From NCBI GenBank assembly GCA_949361645.1, contig OX442421.1:832501-896500 (forward strand): a stretch of DNA of 64,000 nt, given 5' to 3'. Under the pieces are notes generated by a model that saw nothing but the letters and a program-made list of their open reading frames with translations, made no database searches and had not been told where the DNA came from. The stretch is from Spongilla lacustris. Taxonomy: Eukaryota; Porifera; Demospongiae; Spongillida; Spongillidae. How positions within the stretch are numbered: the first letter of the stretch is position 1; each line of letters begins with the position of its first letter. Below are positions 33,782 to 46,957 of this stretch, piece by piece. The translations under genes were made by a program, and so were the position numbers.

Positions 33782-36700
33782 TTGTTCTCGTTGTATTGAC
33801 CTATCTGATATTTCAGGTCTATATGGAGTGACTACCCCCTGAGAATACCGTGACCGGAGGTGGGTGTTCGTCATGTGAGCCATACTCTTCCACACAGAAT
33901 CCACTTATATTGACCTATTTCAGGTACACTTCATATTTAATACACCAACTTTGACAGATGTATGTGGTGTGACTACCCCCTGGGGATGGCGTGACCGGAA
34001 GTGGGCGTTACCGTCATGTGAGCCATACTCTTCCACACAGAATCCACTTATATTGACCCATCTCAGGTACACTTCATATTTGATACACCAATTTGGACAG
34101 ATGTATGTGGTGTGACTACCCCCTGGGGATGGCGTGACCGGAAGTGGGCGTTACCGTCACGTGAGCCATACTCTACCCCACAGAATCCACTTATATTGAC
34201 CTATTTCTGGTACATTTCATATTTAATACACCAATTTGGACAGATGTATGTGGTGTGACTACCCCCTGGGGATGGCGTGACCGGAAGTGGGCGTTACCGT
34301 CACGTGAGCCATACTCTACCACACAGAATCCACTTATATTGACCTATTTCAGGTACACTTCATATTTAATACACCAATTTGGACAGATGTATGTGGTGTG
34401 ACTACCCCCTGGGGATGGCGTGACCGGAAGTGGGCGTTACCGTCACGTGAGCCATACTCTACCCCACAGAATCCACTTATATTGACCTATTTCTGGTACA
34501 CTTCATATTTAATACACCAATTTGGACAGATGTATGTGGTGTGACTACCCCCTGGGGATGGCGTGACCGGAAGTGGGCGTTACCGTCACGTGAGCCATAC
34601 TCTACCACACAGAATCCACTTATATTGACCTATTTCAGGTACACTTCATATTTAATACACCAATTTGGACAGATGTATGTGGTGTGACTACCCCCTGGGG
34701 ATGGCGTGACCAGAAGTGGGCGTTACCGTCACGTGAGCCATACTCTACCACACAGAATCCACTTATATTGACCTATCTCAAGAACACTTCATATTTAATA
34801 CACCAACTTTGACAGATGTATGTGGTGTGACTACCCCCTGGGGATGGCGTGACCGGAAGTGGGCGTTACCGTCACGTGAGCCATACTCTACCACACAGAA
34901 TCCACTTATATTGACCTATTTCAGGTACACTTCATTTTTAATATACCAACTTTGACAGATGTATGTGGTATGACTACCCCCTGGGGATGGCGTGACCGGA
35001 AGTGGGCGTTACCGTCACGTGAGCCATACTCTACCACACAGAATCCACTTATATTGACCTATTTCAGGTACACTTCATATTTAATACACCAACTTTGACA
35101 GATGTATGTGGTGTGACTACCCCCTGGGGATGGCGTGCCCGGAAGTGGGCGTTACCGTCACGTGAGCCATACTCTACCACACAGAATCCACTTATATTGA
35201 CCTATCTCAAGAACACTTCATATTTAATACACCAACTTTGACAGATGTATGTGGTGTGACTACCCCCTGGGGATGGCGTGACCGGAAGTGGGCGTTACCG
35301 TCACGTGAGCCATACTCTACCACACAGAATCCACTTATATTGACCTATCTCAAGAACACTTCATATTTAATACACCAACTTTGACAGATGTATGTGGTGT
35401 GACTACCCCCTGAAGATGGCGTGACCGGAAGTGGGCGTTACCGTCACGTGAGCCATACTCTACCACACAGAATCCACTTATATTGACCTATTTCAGGTAC
35501 ACTTCATATTTAATACACCAATTTGGACAGATGTATGTGGTGTGACTACCCCCTGGGGATGGCGTGACCAGAAGTGGGCGTTACTGTCACGTGTGCCATA
35601 CTCTACCACACAGAATCCACTTATATTGACCTATCTCAAGAACACTTCATATTTAATACACCAACTTTGACAGATGTATGTGGTGTGACTACCCCCTGGG
35701 GATGGCGTGACCGGAAGTGGGCGTTACCGTCACGTGAGCCATACTCTTCCACACAGAATCCACTTATATTGACCCATCTCAGGTACACTTCATATTTGAT
35801 ACACCAATTTGGACAGATATATGTGGTGTGACTACCCCCTGGGGATGGCGTGACCGGAAGTGGGCGTTACCGTCACGTGAGCCATACTCTTCCACACAGA
35901 ATCCACTTATATTGACCCATCTCAGGTACACTTCATATTTGATGGACAGATGTATGTGGTGTGACTACCCCCTGGGGATGGCGTGACCGGAAGTGGGCGT
36001 TACCGTCACGTGAGCCATACTCTTCCACACAGAATCCACTTATATTGACCCATCTCAGGTACACTTCATATTTGATACACCATTTTGGACAGATATATGT
36101 GGTGTGACTACCCCCTGGGGATGGCGTGCCCGGAAGTGGGCGTTATCGTCACGTGAGCCATACTCTACCACACAGAATCCACTTATATTGACCTATTTCA
36201 GGTACACTTCATATTTAATACACCAATTTGGACAGATGTATGTGGTGTGACTACCCCCTGGGGATGGCGTGACCAGAAGTGGGCGTTACCGTCACGTGAG
36301 CCATACTCTACCACACAGAATCCACTTATATTGACCTATCTCAAGAACACTTCATATTTAATACACCAACTTTGACAGATGTATGTGGTGTGACTACCCC
36401 CTGGGGATGGCGTGACCGGAAGTGGGCGTTACCGTCACGTGAGCCATACTCTACCACACAGAATCCACTTATATTGACCTATTTCAGGTACACTTCATTT
36501 TTAATATACCAATGTTGACAGATGTATGTGGTATGACTACCCCCTGGGGATTGCGTGACCGGAAGTGGGCGTTACCGTCACGTGAGCCATACTCTCCCAC
36601 ACAGAATCCACTTATATTGACCTATTTCAGGTACACTTCATATTTAATACACCAACTTTGACAGATGTATGTGGTGTGACTACCCCCTGGGGATGGCGTG

Positions 36701-39700
36701 CCCGGAAGTGGGCGTTACCGTCACGTGAGCCATACTCTACCACACAGAATCCACTTATATTGACCTATCTCAAGAACACTTCATATTTAATACACCAACT
36801 TTGACAGATGTATGTGGTGTGACTACCCCCTGAAGATGGCGTGACCGGAAGTGGGCGTTACCGTCACGTGAGCCATACTCTACCACACAGAATCCACTTA
36901 TATTGACCTATTTCAGGTACACTTCATATTTAATACACCAATTTGGACAGATGTATGTGGTGTGACTACCCCCTGGGGATGGCGTGACCGGAAGTGGGCG
37001 TTACCGTCACGTGAGCCATACTCTACCACACAGAATCCACTTATATTGACCTATTTCAGGTACACTTCATATTTAATACACCAACTTTGACAGATGTATG
37101 TGGTGTGACTACCCCCTGGGGATGGCGTGACCGGAAGTGGGCGTTACCGTCACGTGAGCCATACTCTACCACACAGAATCCACTTATATTGACCTATTTC
37201 AGGTACACTTCATTTTTAATATACCAATGTTGACAGATGTATGTGGTATGACTACCCCCTGGGGATTGCGTGACCGGAAGTGGGCGTTACCGTCACGTGA
37301 GCCATACTCTCCCACACAGAATCCACTTATATTGACCTATTTCAGGTACACTTCATATTTAATACACCAACTTTGACAGATGTATGTGGTGTGACTACCC
37401 CCTGGGGATGGCGTGCCCGGAAGTGGGCGTTACCGTCACGTGAGCCATACTCTACCACACAGAATCCACTTATATTGACCTATCTCAAGAACACTTCATA
37501 TTTAATACACCAACTTTGACAGATGTATGTGGTGTGACTACCCCCTGGGGATGGCGTGACCGGAAGTGGGCGTTACCGTCACGTGAGCCATACTCTACCA
37601 CACAGAATCCACTTATATTGACCTATCTCAAGAACACTTCATATTTAATACACCAACTTTGACAGATGTATGTGGTGTGACTACCCCCTGAAGATGGCGT
37701 GACCGGAAGTGGGCGTTACCGTCACGTGAGCCATACTCTACCACACAGAATCCACTTATATTGACCTATTTCAGGTACACTTCATATTTAATACACCAAT
37801 TTGGACAGATGTATGTGGTGTGACTACCCCCTGGGGATGGCGTGACCGGAAGTGGGCGTTACCGTCACGTGAGCCATACTCTACCACACAGAATCCACTT
37901 ATATTGACCTATTTCAGGTACACTTCATATTTAATACACCGACTTTGACAGATGTATGTGGTGTGACTACCCCCTGGGGATGGCGTGACCGGAAGTGGGC
38001 GTTACCGTCACGTGAGCCATACTCTACCCCACAGAATCCACTTATATTGACCTATTTCTGGTACATTTCATATTTAATACACCAATTTGGACAGATGTAT
38101 GTGGTGTGACTACCCCCTGGGGATGGCGTGACCGGAAGTGGGCGTTACCGTCACGTGAGCCATACTCTACCACACAGAATCCACTTATATTGACCTATTT
38201 CAGGTACACTTCATATTTAATACACCAATTTGGACAGATGTATGTGGTGTGACTACCCCCTGGGGATGGCGTTACCGGAAGTGGGCGTTACCGTCACGTG
38301 AGCCATACTCTACCCCACAGAATCCACTTATATTGACCTATTTCTGGTACACTTCATATTTAATACACCAATTTGGACAGATGTATGTGGTGTGACTACC
38401 CCCTGGGGATGGCGTGACCGGAAGTGGGCGTTACCGTCACGTGAGCCATACTCTACCACACAGAATCCACTTATATTGACCTATTTCAGGTACACTTCAT
38501 ATTTAATACACCAATTTGGACAGATGTATGTGGTGTGACTACCCCCTGGGGATGGCGTGACCGGAAGTGGGCGTTACCGTCACGTGAGCCATACTCTACC
38601 CCACAGAATCCACTTATATTGACCTATTTCTGGTACACTTCATATTTAATACACCAATTTGGACAGATGTATGTGGTGTGACTACCCCCTGGGGATGGCG
38701 TGACCGGAAGTGGGCGTTACCGTCACGTGAGCCATACTCTACCACACAGAATCCACTTATATTGACCTATTTCAGGTACACTTCATATTTAATACACCAA
38801 TTTGGACAGATGTATGTGGTGTGACTACCCCCTGGGGATGGCGTGACCAGAAGTGGGCGTTACCGTCACGTGAGCCATACTCTACCACACAGAATCCACT
38901 TATATTGACCTATCTCAAGAACACTTCATATTTAATACACCAACTTTGACAGATGTATGTGGTGTGACTACCCCCTGGGGATGGCGTGACCGGAAGTGGG
39001 CGTTACCGTCACGTGAGCCATACTCTACCACACAGAATCCACTTATATTGACCTATTTCAGGTACACTTCATTTTTAATATACCAACTTTGACAGATGTA
39101 TGTGGTATGACTACCCCCTGGGGATGGCGTGACCGGAAGTGGGCGTTACCGTCACGTGAGCCATACTCTACCACACAGAATCCACTTATATTGACCTATT
39201 TCAGGTACACTTCATATTTAATACACCAACTTTGACAGATGTATGTGGTGTGACTACCCCCTGGGGATGGCGTGCCCGGAAGTGGGCGTTACCGTCACGT
39301 GAGCCATACTCTACCACACAGAATCCACTTATATTGACCTATCTCAAGAACACTTCATATTTAATACACCAACTTTGACAGATGTATGTGGTGTGACTAC
39401 CCCCTGGGGATGGCGTGACCGGAAGTGGGCGTTACCGTCACGTGAGCCATACTCTACCACACAGAATCCACTTATATTGACCTATCTCAAGAACACTTCA
39501 TATTTAATACACCAACTTTGACAGATGTATGTGGTGTGACTACCCCCTGAAGATGGCGTGACCGGAAGTGGGCGTTACCGTCACGTGAGCCATACTCTAC
39601 CACACAGAATCCACTTATATTGACCTATTTCAGGTACACTTCATATTTAATACACCAATTTGGACAGATGTATGTGGTGTGACTACCCCCTGGGGATGGC

Positions 39701-41835
39701 GTGACCAGAAGTGGGCGTTACCGTCACGTGAGCCATACTCTACCACACAGAATCCACTTATATTGACCTATCTCAAGAACACTTCATATTTAATACACCA
39801 ACTTTGACAGATGTATGTGGTGTGACTACCCCCTGGGGATGGCGTGACCGGAAGTGGGCGTTACCGTCACGTGAGCCATACTCTTCCACACAGAATCCAC
39901 TTATATTGACCCATCTCAGGTACACTTCATATTTGATACACCAATTTGGACAGATATATGTGGTGTGACTACCCCCTGGGGATGGCGTGACCGGAAGTGG
40001 GCGTTACCGTCACGTGAGCCATACTCTTCCACACAGAATCCACTTATATTGACCCATCTCAGGTACACTTCATATTTGATACACCAATTTGGACAGATGT
40101 ATGTGGTGTGACTACCCCCTGGGGATGGCGTGACCGGAAGTGGGCGTTACCGTCACGTGAGCCATACTCTTCCACACAGAATCCACTTATATTGACCCAT
40201 CTCAGGTACACTTCATATTTGATACACCATTTTGGACAGATATATGTGGTGTGACTACCCCCTGGGGATGGCGTGCCCGGAAGTGGGCGTTACCGTCACG
40301 TGAGCCATACTCTACCACACAGAATCCACTTATATTGACCTATTTCAGGTACACTTCATATTTAATACACCAATTTGGACAGATGTATGTGGTGTGACCA
40401 GAAGTGGGCGTTACCGTCACGTGAGCCATACTCTACCACACAGAATCCACTTATATTGACCTATCTCAAGAACACTTCATATTTAATACACCAACTTTGA
40501 CAGATGTATGTCATGTGACTACCCCCTGGGGATGGCGTGACCGGAAGTGGGCGTTACCGTCACGTGAGCCATACTCTACCACACAGAATCCACTTATATT
40601 GACCTATTTCAGGTACACTTCATTTTTAATATACCAATGTTGACAGATGTATGTGGTATGACTACCCCCTGGGGATTGCGTGACCGGAAGTGGGCGTTAC
40701 CGTCACGTGAGCCATACTCTCCCACACAGAATCCACTTATATTGACCTATTTCAGGTACACTTCATATTTAATACACCAACTTTGACAGATGTATGTGGT
40801 GTGACTACCCCCTGGGGATGGCGTGCCCGGAAGTGGGCGTTACCGTCACGTGAGCCATACTCTACCACACAGAATCCACTTATATTGACCTATCTCAAGA
40901 ACACTTCATATTTAATACACCAACTTTGACAGATGTATGTGGTGTGACTACCCCCTGAAGATGGCGTGACCGGAAGTGGGCGTTACCGTCACGTGAGCCA
41001 TACTCTACCACACAGAATCCACTTATATTGACCTATTTCAGGTACACTTCATATTTAATACACCAATTTGGACAGATGTATGTGGTGTGACTACCCCCTG
41101 GGGATGGCGTGACCGGAAGTGGGCGTTACCGTCACATGAGCCATACTCTACCACACAGAATCCACTTATATTGACCTATTTCAGGTACACTTCATATTTA
41201 ATACACCGACTTTGACAGATGTATGTGGTGTGACTACCCCCTGGGGATGGCGTGACCGGAAGTGGGCGTTACCGTCACCTGAGCCATACTCTACCACACA
41301 GAATCCATTTTTAATATACCAACTTTGACAGATGTATGTGGTATGACTACCCCCTGGGGATGGCGTGACCGGAAGTGGGCGTTACCGTCACGTGAGCCAT
41401 ACTCTTCCACACAGAATCCACTTATATTGACCTATTTAAGGTACACTTCATATTTAATACACCAACTTTGACAGATGTATGTGGTGTGACTACCCCCTGG
41501 GGATGGCGTGACCGGAAGTGGGCGTTACCGTCACGTGAGCCATACTCTACCACACAGAATCCACTTATATTGACCTATTTCAGGTACACTTCATATTTAA
41601 TACACCAATTTGGACAGATGTATGTGGTGTGACTACCCCAAGGGGATGGCGTGACCGGAAGTGGGCGTTACCGTCACGTGAGCCATACTCTTCCACACAG
41701 AATCCACTTATATTGACCCATCTCAGGTACACTTCATATTTGATACACCAATTTGGACGGATCTATGTGGTGTGACTACCCCCTGAGAATGGCGTGACCA
41801 GAAGTGGGCGTTACCGTTACTTGAGTCACAGTGTT
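33782..41835. repeat. 143-bp satellite, about 56 copies
   Basis: Period 143 bp, measured at the CCACTTATATTGACC word (33,901, 34,044, 34,187). Each unit carries GACTACCCCCTGGGGATGG, an ETS-type GACCGGAAGTG and a CACGTG within CCGTCACGTGAGCC. The first (33,782-33,900) and last units are the most diverged. Variant markers (CTATCTCAAGAAC, GCGTGCCCGG, TGAAGATGG, AATATACCAA) recur in the same order at about 4.14 kb spacing, showing a higher-order repeat. Non-coding. Confidence 0.98.
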
Positions 41836-43179
41836 CCACAGTTCCTGTTGCCTCCCATGAATGCATAAATGTTCAAGAAGAAATTTTCAGACTCTGCCTT
41901 CGTTCCTCCTCCTTCCCAGCCGATTTTCTCCAATTAATAGACGTTTAGTTTGTACATATGATATATTTTTTATGACGTGAATATTTGCTTTCGAACAGTA
42001 TGGCTGTCACTTAATCCTCGTTGAGTTGGAAATGGAATGGCGGTTCACTAATTTAAAAACGCGCGCTTCGCACAAGTGATCGTGAGAATCTTTTCGACAT
42101 GCACCTGGATTACCATGTTGTGTTAGTAACAAAATCTCTCACGAGATAACCAATCAGTGCGTGCCGATATTCGATTGTTCATACCTGTAACTATATCGGG
42201 GGCGGGGCAGGTAAACATCTCAAGACGTGACTGCATGAGACACCGGTACACGCTGTGGTTACCAAAATATGCACAATTTACATTTATAATCACGTCCTCC
42301 ATGCAGCTAATGTACATGTCTTGGTGGACGCCTATAGCCTAGATGCACTACAGATGCATGCATTCTCGAACGGCAGAGCTCCTTCTCTTTGCTGTGATGT
42401 TAGTGCTGACATCGGTCTATAACAATACATACATGCATGCGAAGCTACGTGAGCAGTTGAAAAGTTATCGGTATAACGCGTAGTAATTATTCGTCTCTCG
42501 AACTCAGAAACTAAATTCCGCTCCTCAATACATGTTTTCACTAAAACATCAATCCCTTTCTAATACACAAGCATAAACATTATATGTTTATTGTGTCAAT
42601 AATCATAGTATATGGTCTGTATATAAATATACATTAGGTGAATCACTATTAACCCATGCATGCATGCAGTTCGAGTCAAATCAGAAGTGAAAGTGATTTG
42701 CAGTTGCCTCGATCGATATACCTCTTCTCTTAGAGGTCTTATACTAGAAGATGCACAGCTGAATAAACTGAAGTACACAAACATAAAAAGAACAGCCATA
42801 TCAAGATAGGATACTGATATATGCATCATATCAGTGCACCTGCCGAAGTGTCACAGCCGGCTATAGTATGTTAAACCTAACTCTAAAGTCTTCAATGCCA
42901 GTACATTGCTTATAATAAGAGCGAGTACTCCGGCATGGAGTAGTCAGCTATACTATACATGTATATAACTAAATACGCCGGTATGTATTGCATGGAATGA
43001 TTATACAATCTTATACTTTTTATATGCAGTGTACATGAATTTTCAAACCAATTATCTGGGTTTTTAGCACTATACGTCAATTGCTATTGCCTTTTGTGCA
43101 TCATCATGCAGTTCTACAGTATACACCTAGCATGGACAACGATCGATGCATATACATGCATGCATGTGTATATATAAGA
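41836..43179. other. Single-copy part of duplication A; no gene seen
   Basis: Alignable by eye to 53,346-53,805 and 59,738-60,780 in copy B. Short frames are not preserved between the copies, so I call none. Confidence 0.55.
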
Positions 43180-43234
43180 CACATGCAAGCATGCAGGTAA
43201 CTGACAAGCACAAATAAAAATTATCATTATACAT

Positions 43235-43420
43235 ACTGCATACTACAGACTACTACATGTAGTCAGAAGTCTGTAGTACTATGTACTGTATGCTCTCTTT
43301 TCTGTGGTAGTCCGCTGTAGATGCTCTCTTTAATTTACTATATATACATGTATAGTAGTCTGTAGTATGTCACTACTGTATGCTCTCTTTCATTCGCATG
43401 CATGTGGATGAAAGAGAGTC
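43235..43420. repeat. Hairpin and ATGCTCTCTTT repeats
   Basis: ACTACAGACT...AGTCTGTAGT forms a hairpin at about 43,248-43,279. It is followed by several ATGCTCTCTTT words separated by TAGTCTGTAG-type sequence. Copy B has a corresponding but longer hairpin at 60,793-60,872. Confidence 0.7.
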
Positions 43421-43429
43421 CACATGCAG

Positions 43430-43680
43430 TGTCATCGTCCGTTCCAATAAAGCAATCCGGTCCCCTGCATATAGCTCTTAGTGTCGCGTCATGTGATCCA
43501 ATTTAATAATATCACTTCAGCTCCGCCTCGAGCTAGCTAGCTCTTGCCGTAATCATCGTCCGTTGACTCCGTTCCAAAAGGCAATCTGCTCCCCTGCATA
43601 CAGCTCTTAGAGTCGCGTCAGGTGTTAATACAATTTTATTATATCGCTTCAGATCCGCCTCGCTAGCTCTTGTATGTCAA
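43430..43680 (+). promoter_or_regulatory. Duplicated block upstream of the small ORF
   Basis: A unit of about 125 bp occurs twice in tandem (about 43,433-43,554 and 43,555-43,675). It shares CATCGTCCGTT, CCCCTGCATA, AGCTCTTAG, GTCGCGTCA and ATCCGCCTCG or CTCCGCCTCG. Copy B has one unit only (60,987-61,085). The location 70-300 bp upstream of a conserved ATG suggests a promoter, which is inference. Confidence 0.5.
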
Positions 43681-43744
43681 GTTTATTAATTATTATCGTT
43701 TTGATCTCGTGACTATTATTTGGCTGTAGCTTTTGGCGGTTGAA

Positions 43745-43813
43745 ATGGCGACCTTAGAGCTCTTCGATTCTTCATTTAACAGTAAACGAGACAGATTACT
43801 ACGTCAACTGTAA
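43745..43813 (+). CDS. Conserved 22-codon small ORF (copy A)
   Basis: MATLELFDSS... ending LLRQL then TAA. The same 22-codon frame exists at 61,164-61,232 in copy B. The two differ at only four bases, all substitutions, giving two conservative-to-moderate replacements (E5K, R17K) and one silent change, although surrounding sequence carries indels. The final codons overlap a possible donor (CAACT|GTAATG), so it may be a first exon or a regulatory upstream ORF rather than a complete peptide. No homology recognised. Confidence 0.4.
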   Translation: MATLELFDSSFNSKRDRLLRQL

Positions 43814-44181
43814 TGAGGTTTGTATTACTCGTGGATTGCCATCGTATTTCTATTTATTGCGCTATATTATTACTAGAGTCACTTTGGACTGAATCCCGGG
43901 AAGCTGAATTTGTGATGCTCCATTTCATACGAGAGAGGCAACAGCATGTAGCTTCACTTGATAGTAAAGCAATGGCCTTTGTTGTGTGCGAATCCAGAGT
44001 ACACTTCGACTATGTGATCATGAGCCTATATGATGGTCACGCCGTCGATGCTCACGCTGCTCTGGATATATAAATTGGCCTACTTGTCGATATTTGCAAC
44101 GTAAAAGATGCCTCGGACGCTGAGAAAGCTAGGTAAACACAAAACGTGCCGTTATTTATATGCCTTTCGTTCTAATAACAG

Positions 44182-44383
44182 CGCACGCATGGCTATAGCG
44201 GTTCGAGCGCCAATTGGACATGCTAGGTGGTAAGCGAAACATAATTCAACATGCATGTGCCTCTATTTAGGGATGGCTTCGATCTCGAACATGCTACATG
44301 TAGGTGAGCGTCCGTTTTGATAACCAATTGTGTTTTGCTTGTTTTTATGCTACTGGTCCTATAGGCGATTTCGCAGAAAATCT
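44182..44383 (+). other. Micro-exon-like blocks with splice borders (copy A)
   Basis: Three blocks lie between AG and GT borders: 44,182-44,229 (AATAACAG / GTAAGC, 48 bp), 44,271-44,303 (TATTTAG / GTGAGC, 33 bp) and 44,365-44,383 (CCTATAG / GTAAGT, 19 bp). All three have counterparts with the same borders in copy B. They could be exons of a transcript starting near the small ORF; the product is unknown. Confidence 0.35.
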
Positions 44384-44400
44384 GTAAGTTAGCATTGTTA

Positions 44401-46957
44401 TTGTTTCCTAGCCTACTACTAGTGTCATTGCTGTGTCACGCGCTACGACAGAAGTCAGTTCTCTTCCAATCTTGGTGAGTGCCTAATACTTTATGTGTAG
44501 CGATTGTAACGCACGTCATCCAATGCAATACGCTAGTTCAAAACAATCTTCATTGTGGCCACAGAAGCGCAACATGTTCAGGTTAGTGCTATTCGCGACG
44601 TCTCTGCATGTGTTAGTATTGCCTTTTCCCCATACAGCACAAGAGTGTGAATTTATGAGTTAATCGAAGCATAGATATTAGAGGTATCTCTAATATCTAT
44701 GACTGTGAAGTGACTTTGCTTGATCAAGTGATTTGTTTGCTGTTGTGTTTTTTAAATAATAATAATAATAAACATCGTTTGTATAGTCATTAAATGTGCG
44801 ATGTTTAGCGGAGTAGGTATACTAGCTACTAAAAGGCGGGGCATTGATATTGCATACGTACCGCTACAGTGTAAGAACGGATTGAAAGACGGGTGAAACG
44901 TAATGCATACAAATTAAATACGTAAGCGGACGTACTAACTGCAGGGATCTGTATCCACATCCGTATGCAATCAGTCCACACACGGGGATCGGAAGCCTAT
45001 GACTGCCGATGTCCGTACTCCTCCGAATACGGATGCACTTACGTAAGCATGCAGTACCGTATTTGCATTAGCGAGTCGCTGTGACTATACATAAATGTCA
45101 GAAGAATTCTGAGTTGAAGCTGCAGCATGGTGTGTAAGATCATAATTGGGCATCATGAAGGTCTTTAAGAACCAGAACCTAAATAGATTCCTTGTTGAAG
45201 ACCAGTGCTGCAGCCTTTGCTGAAATTGCAGGTGATATACCTTGCTTGCAGGCACAGAATCACTATGTCCTCTATGATTCAAAATGCTGCCCGCTGATGG
45301 CTAAGTGTTGTTTATGTTGGGCACTAAAGTAAGAATTTATTATTATTTTTACCTCCATCTGCACTGTTCCATGCAGATCCTGCTTTCACAGAAGAACAGA
45401 AGAATAGAATGAGAGGCTATCTATAATAGTTCCAAATAGTCATTTTGCTAGTGGCACATCTAATATGGTATGGAGACACCACCTTGCATGCCTTCAAAAA
45501 TGGATGGAATATCAAGTACTAGCATCCACCGAGACGAATAAAGACAAACTGCTTCTTGCTGGACCAGCTTGAAGAAAAGCTTGTCAAGTTTAATACTTAA
45601 AAAAAATGGCAGGTGAGGAGTTTAAGGAACTTCTAATATCGTATTTTCCAAAGGTAAAGGATTTGCAAACCACAAAAGGAGTGGATCTTGAACCGTTGAC
45701 AACACCAGAAGTATTGAAACAGTAAAGGTACCTATATTGTACCTTTGCAGTGGTACCTTGATTTATTAATGTATATGAGTCTCCTCACAATGTATACACT
45801 TGATAATCTACACCCTGTAAATGTGCATGTATTTATAGTTGGATGTTTGTCACACTTTTGGGTACAGTTGTCCTGACTAACTAAACATAAATATTCTAAG
45901 GTGATCATAAGTACATACGAGTAACTACATGATTTATGAACCACTGAAAGGAGGTAATGACAAAAGCACCAATGCGATAAATATATGCTTGCATAATTTC
46001 GTAATGACGGCAGCACTTATATATAGCCACGAAAGGAGGCCCTTATTTGTGAAAGTTATAGTAGACAAAGTGTATTGATCTTATGAAGATGTATCGTAAG
46101 AGAAGGTGAATGTGTTTTCAGTTGTGATTGATTGGAGCTTTTGACTTAAAAGGACATAATGATTCTGTGCACATGTGCCTGCAAACGAGGTATATACGTG
46201 TAGATGGGCTATGGTGCAGTAGAAGATTATTTTTAAAATCATTCTTTCAACCCAATATTCTTCTGATGTTGATCTAGTGAAGGATATCAAGTCTGCAAAC
46301 AAGGACCTCAGAGAATAATTTAACCGGATTCGCATCGCATTTTGCGAAGCGCGCAGTTTTTATTAGATGCGAAACAACTTCAAAACATTGTCGCAGAAAA
46401 CTGCGATGCAATCTATCCGTGTTTGCAGGCACGTTGCTCAGTGTAAATGCTACGCAAAGAGAAAGCTGGCATCAGCCACACTCACGTGACATCGCGATCG
46501 CGACAATTAATGTGATTTATGAATGACATGAGCGCGCAGCGTACACAGCCGGCTTCGGGAAGGGGGGGTGTCGAATTTTATATTAATAGAATTATCAAGT
46601 TATCAAATCAATACTAATTAAAATGTATGTTTACGCGCAAACGTACGTGGTACATGTACGTACTGCACATGAATATGCCAGAACGCCTACGCGAGTGCCA
46701 ATACGGGTGGACAAAATCTACAAATATTAAACTTTTAAATGTGATGGTGACGGGGAAGTAGTCGCTTGACTCGTTCGCCTGAAAGCGATTCAAATGCACG
46801 CGAGAGTGTCCGTGGGATAGCTCTGCTTTGTGTTCATATGAAGAAGCCGATCATCACACATCTCGGCGGGAACAAATTGCGATGCAACTGAACCAAGTTG
46901 CTGATCAATTTCGATTTTGCGGAGCAAAATTGCTATGCAATTTTTAAAAATTATTCC
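44401..46957. other. Spacer between duplication copies; little recognised
   Basis: Contains a perfect 14-bp-arm palindrome at 44,670-44,701 (CATAGATATTAGAG and its complement around GTAT), whose first ten bases equal those of the TIR at 5085. A 39-codon frame at 45,606-45,725 (MAGEEFKELL...) ends in TAA and looks coding-like without a recognised family. The rest shows no gene. Confidence 0.4.

Larger units (their letters stand above)
33466..44400 (+). repeat. Segmental duplication, copy A
   Basis: Direct-orientation paralogue of copy B (48,040-61,885). Order: 34-bp minisatellite, bridge (TTCATAAAGACRGCATAT...ATACTGAATAAG...AATCCCTTGCATA), 143-bp satellite, then about 2.5 kb of single-copy sequence with GACGTTTAGTTTGTACA, ATATCGGGGGCGGGGCAGG and AGTGCTGACATCGGTC. 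Similarity fades after about 44,400. Divergence includes many substitutions and indels, so the duplication is not recent. Confidence 0.88.

Noticed and set aside
43813..44073. 86-codon frame beginning MRFVLLVDC in copy A
   Set aside because: The paralogous sequence in copy B (61,232 onward) is broken by stops and indels, so the frame is not conserved. Only the 22-codon frame upstream is.
44190..44212. tRNA-like GGTTCGAGC motif (also at 61,645-61,665)
   Set aside because: Resembles a B box, but no A box or cloverleaf stems can be drawn around it. It lies in the exon-like block shared by the two duplication copies.
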